A stretch of 7,959 nucleotides of DNA, taken from assembly GCA_022713905.1 (NCBI GenBank), contig JAIHTM010000109.1, positions 1 to 7,959 on the forward strand, in the 5' to 3' direction. Below, in pieces: positions 5,182-7,959 of the stretch (within the stretch, counting starts at the first letter, position 1; every line of letters starts with the position of its first letter). The stretch comes from Collinsella sp. (GTDB taxonomy: Bacteria; Actinomycetota; Coriobacteriia; Coriobacteriales; Coriobacteriaceae). A program made the position numbers and the translations under genes. Below the pieces are notes generated by a model. That model was given only the letters and a program-made list of their open reading frames with translations. It did not search any database and was not told the origin of the DNA.

Positions 5182-5823
5182 CTACTCCTCGCCCGTCAGC
5201 TTGGCGGACAGATGCTCGAGCGCGTGGAAACGATGGCTGATGGCGTTCTTCTCGTCCGCCGTCAGCTCGGCCATGGTCTTGCCCGGCGTGTCGACCGGCA
5301 GGAACAGCGGGTCGTAGCCAAAACCATGGTCGCCGCGGCCCTCGTGCGCGATAACGCCCTCGCAGGCGCCCTCGCCATAGGTAACCAGACCATCCGTGTC
5401 GATGAGCGCAACGACGCTCATAAAGCGCGCGGTGCGATCCTCGTCCGCCACGCCTTCCAGGTTAACGAGCAGCTTTGCATTGTTGGCGGCATCGTCGCCG
5501 TGCACGCCCGCATAGCGCGCACTATACACACCGGGCTCGCCGTCCAGCGCATCGACGACCAGGCCGGAATCGTCGGCGATGGCCATAAGCCCCGTCTCCT
5601 CAACCGCAGCCTGCGCCTTGATGATGGCGTTCTCCAAAAACGTCGTGCCGTTTTCCTCGGGGTCCTCAAAATCGCCCAGCTGGCCGAGCGCCACAAAGCG
5701 CACCTCGGGCATGACCTTGCCCAAAATGGCCTCGATCTCGGTGAGCTTATGGGCGTTGCCCGTTGCCACGACGATGGTCGCCGCCGGGTCGAGAGTGTCA
5801 ATGTCGATCTTCTCAAGTGCCAT
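5182..5823 (-). CDS. rdgB: XTP/dITP diphosphatase (RdgB/HAM1 family)
   Basis: Nucleoside-triphosphate pyrophosphatase, 213 aa, converting XTP, dITP and ITP to monophosphates so that deaminated purines are not built into DNA or RNA. Family motifs are in order: TGNAHK (21-26), ENA (64-66), the acidic DDSGL (84-88), SARYAG (101-106), GFGYDP (167-172) and EKNAISHR (191-198). The length is slightly above the usual 195-200 because of an N-terminal extension of about 14 residues before the first strand. The ATG start has AAGGAGG 6 nt upstream, the best ribosome binding site in the window. It follows rph after a 143-nt gap containing hairpins and precedes dtd by 3 nt. Linkage to rph and murI is common in Gram-positive bacteria. 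Confidence 0.97.
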   Translation of the reverse strand: MALEKIDIDTLDPAATIVVATGNAHKLTEIEAILGKVMPEVRFVALGQLGDFEDPEENGTTFLENAIIKAQAAVEETGLMAIADDSGLVVDALDGEPGVYSARYAGVHGDDAANNAKLLVNLEGVADEDRTARFMSVVALIDTDGLVTYGEGACEGVIAHEGRGDHGFGYDPLFLPVDTPGKTMAELTADEKNAISHRFHALEHLSAKLTGEE

Positions 5824-5939
5824 GAGTGGCCTCCTTGTCTCTATAGCAATGCCGCGCCGAGGGCAACGAGGGCCTCCGCCTCTCCCCTCTCAATCAACGG
5901 CAGTCTTGTGTCTAGACGTCTCCGCAAATAAAACCTACC

Positions 5940-5968
5940 AAAATAAACCTGTCCCTTTTTGGCAGGTT
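5940..5968 (-). terminator. Hairpin overlapping the rph stop codon
   Basis: Minus-strand AACCTG (5963-5968) pairs with CAGGTT (5946-5951), with an inner CC/GG, and is followed by TATTTT. The first stem bases belong to the rph TAA. AACCTGCC can alternatively pair with GGTAGGTT (5932-5939, one wobble), which is followed by TTATTT. Either form could terminate or attenuate between rph and rdgB. The 143-nt gap holds no gene and no convincing promoter. Confidence 0.45.
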
Positions 5969-6692
5969 AGGCGAGGGCTTGGCGCTGAAGCTCGATGAGC
6001 TCGGCGATACCCTTGTCGCCCAGGTCGAGCAGAGCGTTGAGGCGTTTGCGGTCGAAGGGCACCTGCTCGCCGGTACCCTGGAGCTCGATCATCTCACCGG
6101 TGTCGGTGGCGACGAGGTTCATGTCGACCTCGGCATGGCTGTCCTCGGAATAATCGAGGTCAAGCAGCGTATTGCCGTCGACAACGCCCATGGAGATGGC
6201 AGCCACCTGGCCGATAAGCGGGATGCGCTCGATCTTGCCCGCCTCGACCCACATGGCGAGGGCGTCGTGCAGCGCCACCCAGGCGCCGGTGATGCTCGCT
6301 GTACGCGTGCCGCCATCGGCCTGAATCACATCGCAGTCAACGGTGACGGTGTACTCGCCGAGCGCCTTCATGTTGACGACGGTACGCAGGCTGCGGCCAA
6401 TGAGGCGCTCGATCTCCATGGAGCGACCCTTGCGGTTGGCGTGCTCGCGCTTGCAGCGCTTGCCGGTCGACGCCGGCAGCATGGCGTATTCCGCGGTCAC
6501 CCAGCCGGCCTTAGCTCCTTTTCGCCAGCCCGGCACGCCCTCCTCGATAGTGGCGGCACACAGCACGCGCGTGTCGCCGAACTCGGCCAAACACGAGCCG
6601 TGGGCGTGCTTCATGACACCACGGGTGAGCTTAACGGGGCGCAACTCGTTGGCGGCGCGACCGTTGGCGCGGTTGACCTGCATGTACTCCAT
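5967..6692 (-). CDS. rph: Ribonuclease PH
   Basis: Phosphorolytic 3'-5' exoribonuclease, 241 aa, which trims the 3' ends of tRNA precursors and forms a hexameric ring. Seen in order: NGRAANELRPV (10-20), the FGDTRVLCAA strand (38-47), WVTAEYAMLP (64-73), the Arg-rich phosphate-site region GRSMEIERLIGRSLR (89-103), CDVIQADGGTRTASI (120-134) and DLDYSEDSHAEVDMN (178-192), whose acidic residues are the likely metal and active-site positions. The usual length is 235-260. ATG at 6692 is chosen because AAAGGA lies 7 nt upstream; ATG at 6683 has only GGAG 3 nt away. The gene lies 54 nt after murI, and a hairpin overlaps its stop codon. The usual RPDGR start is replaced by RANGR. Confidence 0.97.
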   Translation of the reverse strand: MEYMQVNRANGRAANELRPVKLTRGVMKHAHGSCLAEFGDTRVLCAATIEEGVPGWRKGAKAGWVTAEYAMLPASTGKRCKREHANRKGRSMEIERLIGRSLRTVVNMKALGEYTVTVDCDVIQADGGTRTASITGAWVALHDALAMWVEAGKIERIPLIGQVAAISMGVVDGNTLLDLDYSEDSHAEVDMNLVATDTGEMIELQGTGEQVPFDRKRLNALLDLGDKGIAELIELQRQALA

Positions 6693-6709
6693 AGAAATTT
6701 CCTTTCGGC

Positions 6710-6747
6710 AAAAGATGTGGCGAAGGCTTTGGCGGCTGCCTTACATC
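6710..6747 (-). terminator. Weak bulged hairpin between murI and rph
   Basis: Minus-strand GATGT and AAGGC pair with GCCTT and ACATC, with a 4-nt bulge on one side and a 10-nt loop, followed by TTTT. It starts at the murI stop codon. Because of the bulge it may only reduce read-through. murI and rph may still share a transcript. Confidence 0.28.
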
Positions 6748-7631
6748 TATTTCAGCTCATCGATATCGATATGTTCGATGCTCTTGAGCGGCTGTCCAAA
6801 GATAAAGCTGCCCGCCACCGCAAACTCGGCAATGTTATCGGCCGTCGTGGCAAAACGATGCTGCGGCTCGGCGGCGTCGCCCGCCAGCTGCTCGCGGCGC
6901 GTGAGGATATCGGTCAGCTCGCGCGTGGTCTCCTCGGCGGAACTCACGACGCGCACCCCAGGCCCCAGCGCATGCCGGATAGGTCCCACCAACAGCGGAA
7001 AATGCGTACAGCCGAGCACCACGGTATCGATACCGTGGTCGCGCAGCGGCTCAACCGTGGCACCCACCAGCGCACGCACGGCAGGCGTATCGAAGATGTC
7101 CTCGTTCTCAAGCCACTGTTCCTGCAGATGTGCACCCGAGGCGAGCTCGTGTTCGACAACCTCGACAAAGCTCGAGGCAGGACAGCCGTATACATCGACG
7201 CCGGCATCCAGATCCTGAATGGCGCGCGTGTAGGCGCCCGAGCGAATGGTGAGGTTGGTGGCGAGCACGCCCACGCGACGCGTACGCGTGCTGTTGATTG
7301 CTGCACGGGCACCCGGCGCGATCACACCGATCACGGGAACGTCGAGCACCTGCTGGGCCAGACGCAAGGCCGCAGCGGTCGCCGTGTTGCAGGCGATGAC
7401 CATAATCTTGACGTCGTGCTTCGAAAGCCAACGACCCGCCTGCAACGCAAACGAGCGCACCTCATCCTCGGTGCGCGTGCCGTAGGGGCAGCGTTTGGTG
7501 TCGCCAAAGTAGTAGACGGACTCGTGCGGCAGCGCCGTCGCGATGGCGCGCGCAACCGTCAGACCGCCCAAACCAGAATCGAACACGCCAATCGGGCGCG
7601 TGTCGCCTGCCGGATTCTCGATATCGGACAT
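6747..7631 (-). CDS. murI: Glutamate racemase
   Basis: Cofactor-independent racemase, 294 aa, making D-glutamate for peptidoglycan in the cytoplasm. The N-terminal motif PIGVFDSGLGGLTV (13-26) has Asp18-Ser19. YFGDTKRCPYG (41-51) follows. The first catalytic Cys is in ACNTATA (C81) and the second in LGCTHFPLL (C208), with His210 beside it. Both cysteines are present, so the enzyme should be active. Length is slightly above the usual 260-280 because of a short N-terminal leader and a linker at about 245-260. The ATG start has a GAGG-type site unusually close (about 3 nt); no better start fits the conserved N-terminus. It begins 51 nt after the HAD gene with no terminator between, so the two are probably co-transcribed, and rph follows. 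Confidence 0.97.
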   Translation of the reverse strand: MSDIENPAGDTRPIGVFDSGLGGLTVARAIATALPHESVYYFGDTKRCPYGTRTEDEVRSFALQAGRWLSKHDVKIMVIACNTATAAALRLAQQVLDVPVIGVIAPGARAAINSTRTRRVGVLATNLTIRSGAYTRAIQDLDAGVDVYGCPASSFVEVVEHELASGAHLQEQWLENEDIFDTPAVRALVGATVEPLRDHGIDTVVLGCTHFPLLVGPIRHALGPGVRVVSSAEETTRELTDILTRREQLAGDAAEPQHRFATTADNIAEFAVAGSFIFGQPLKSIEHIDIDELK

Positions 7632-7682
7632 TACCTCACCAGTCTCTCTCGAAAAGACATGTCCAAGTGCGGCGGCGGCGCG

Positions 7683-7959
7683 CTACGAACGCGCCGCGAC
7701 CAGCAGCTCTGCCGTCGCCGCCCAACCGTCGACAATTTTGCCACGCGTAACGAAAGCGTTCTCGCAAGCAGCCAGGAACTCGGGCGCGCCGGCGCTCGTC
7801 AGGCCATTCTCGACCAGGCAGAACGTGCCCACGTGATCGGCCATGTAGAAGTCGGACTCGGAGTCGCCGAGCGCGAGCGTCTCCTCGCGCTCGATCCCCA
7901 GGTGCTCGCAGAAGCGCGCAATGGCGACGCCTTTGTTGAGGCCCGCGGGGTTGATGTTG
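7683..7959 (-). CDS. HAD-superfamily phosphatase (Cof-like, type IIB), C-terminal part
   Basis: Only the last 91 codons are in the window; the gene begins to the right. The fragment has the late HAD motifs: a Lys in LNKGVAIARF (motif III, residue 9 of the fragment) and LGDSESDF (motif IV, 30-37) with the acidic residues that bind magnesium. A short C-terminal strand/helix, VTRGKIVDGW...ELL, follows. The spacing NKG(V)A...LGI...LGDSESD is that of Cof-type sugar-phosphate or nucleotide phosphatases. Substrate cannot be inferred. It is followed after 51 nt by murI, with no terminator visible. The nearly identical dinucleotide content suggests it is native to this chromosome. Confidence 0.85.
   Translation of the reverse strand, partial: NINPAGLNKGVAIARFCEHLGIEREETLALGDSESDFYMADHVGTFCLVENGLTSAGAPEFLAACENAFVTRGKIVDGWAATAELLVAARS

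Noticed and set aside
5840..5866. Promoter for rdgB (TTGCCC, 15-nt spacer, TGC TATAGA)
   Set aside because: The spacing is short and the predicted start would fall within the ribosome binding site of rdgB, leaving almost no leader.
5906..5921. Overlapping short palindromes GTCTAGAC and AGACGTCT between rph and rdgB
   Set aside because: Eight-base palindromes are frequent by chance, have no loop and no partner copy, and are not aligned with a promoter.
1..7959. CRISPR array, defence island, prophage or biosynthetic cluster
   Set aside because: No regularly spaced repeats, no cas, nuclease, integrase or tailoring genes; all genes are recognisable core functions.

Overview
The window is about 8 kb of GC-rich bacterial chromosome. 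Every gene lies on the minus strand, so transcription runs from the right end to the left. The genes are housekeeping genes. The gene set and the local orders (murI-rph-rdgB, veg-ispE, greA-lysS), high GC and GAGGAG-type ribosome binding sites suggest a Coriobacteriia-type actinobacterium, possibly Collinsella or a relative. That assignment is recall-based inference, not a database result.

In transcription order, the right part (7959 to 4732) holds the 3' end of a HAD-family phosphatase gene, then murI (glutamate racemase), rph (RNase PH), rdgB (XTP/dITP diphosphatase) and dtd (D-aminoacyl-tRNA deacylase). rdgB and dtd are nearly touching. murI-rph and rph-rdgB are separated by short gaps that contain imperfect hairpins. 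A perfect 27-nt palindrome abuts the dtd stop codon.

The middle part (4646 to 3220) has a good promoter, a leader carrying a small terminator-like hairpin, veg, ispE with a GTG start coupled to veg, and a tRNA-Pro(CGG) gene with its own intrinsic terminator. The left-centre part (3172 to 2774) is a monocistronic tatA unit with a clear promoter and a strong terminator. A perfect inverted repeat sits between the -35 and -10 boxes of the tatA promoter.

The left part (2766 to 211) is greA followed by lysS. A 12-bp terminator-type hairpin lies between them, along with an upstream segment that could pair with it, which suggests attenuation of lysS. LysRS is about 150 residues longer than a usual LysRS because it carries a MetRS/EMAP-II-type C-terminal tRNA-binding domain. 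A second copy of the 27-nt palindrome follows lysS, and positions 1-132 contain only a dense series of hairpins.

Functionally the genes cover translation quality and tRNA charging (lysS, dtd, tRNA-Pro, rph), transcript elongation (greA), nucleotide-pool cleaning (rdgB), cell-wall and isoprenoid precursors (murI, ispE) and protein export (tatA). I see no defence, phage, CRISPR or biosynthetic system. The observations worth following are non-coding: the duplicated palindrome with a compensatory base-pair change, the palindrome cluster at the left end, and the greA-lysS attenuator-like region.
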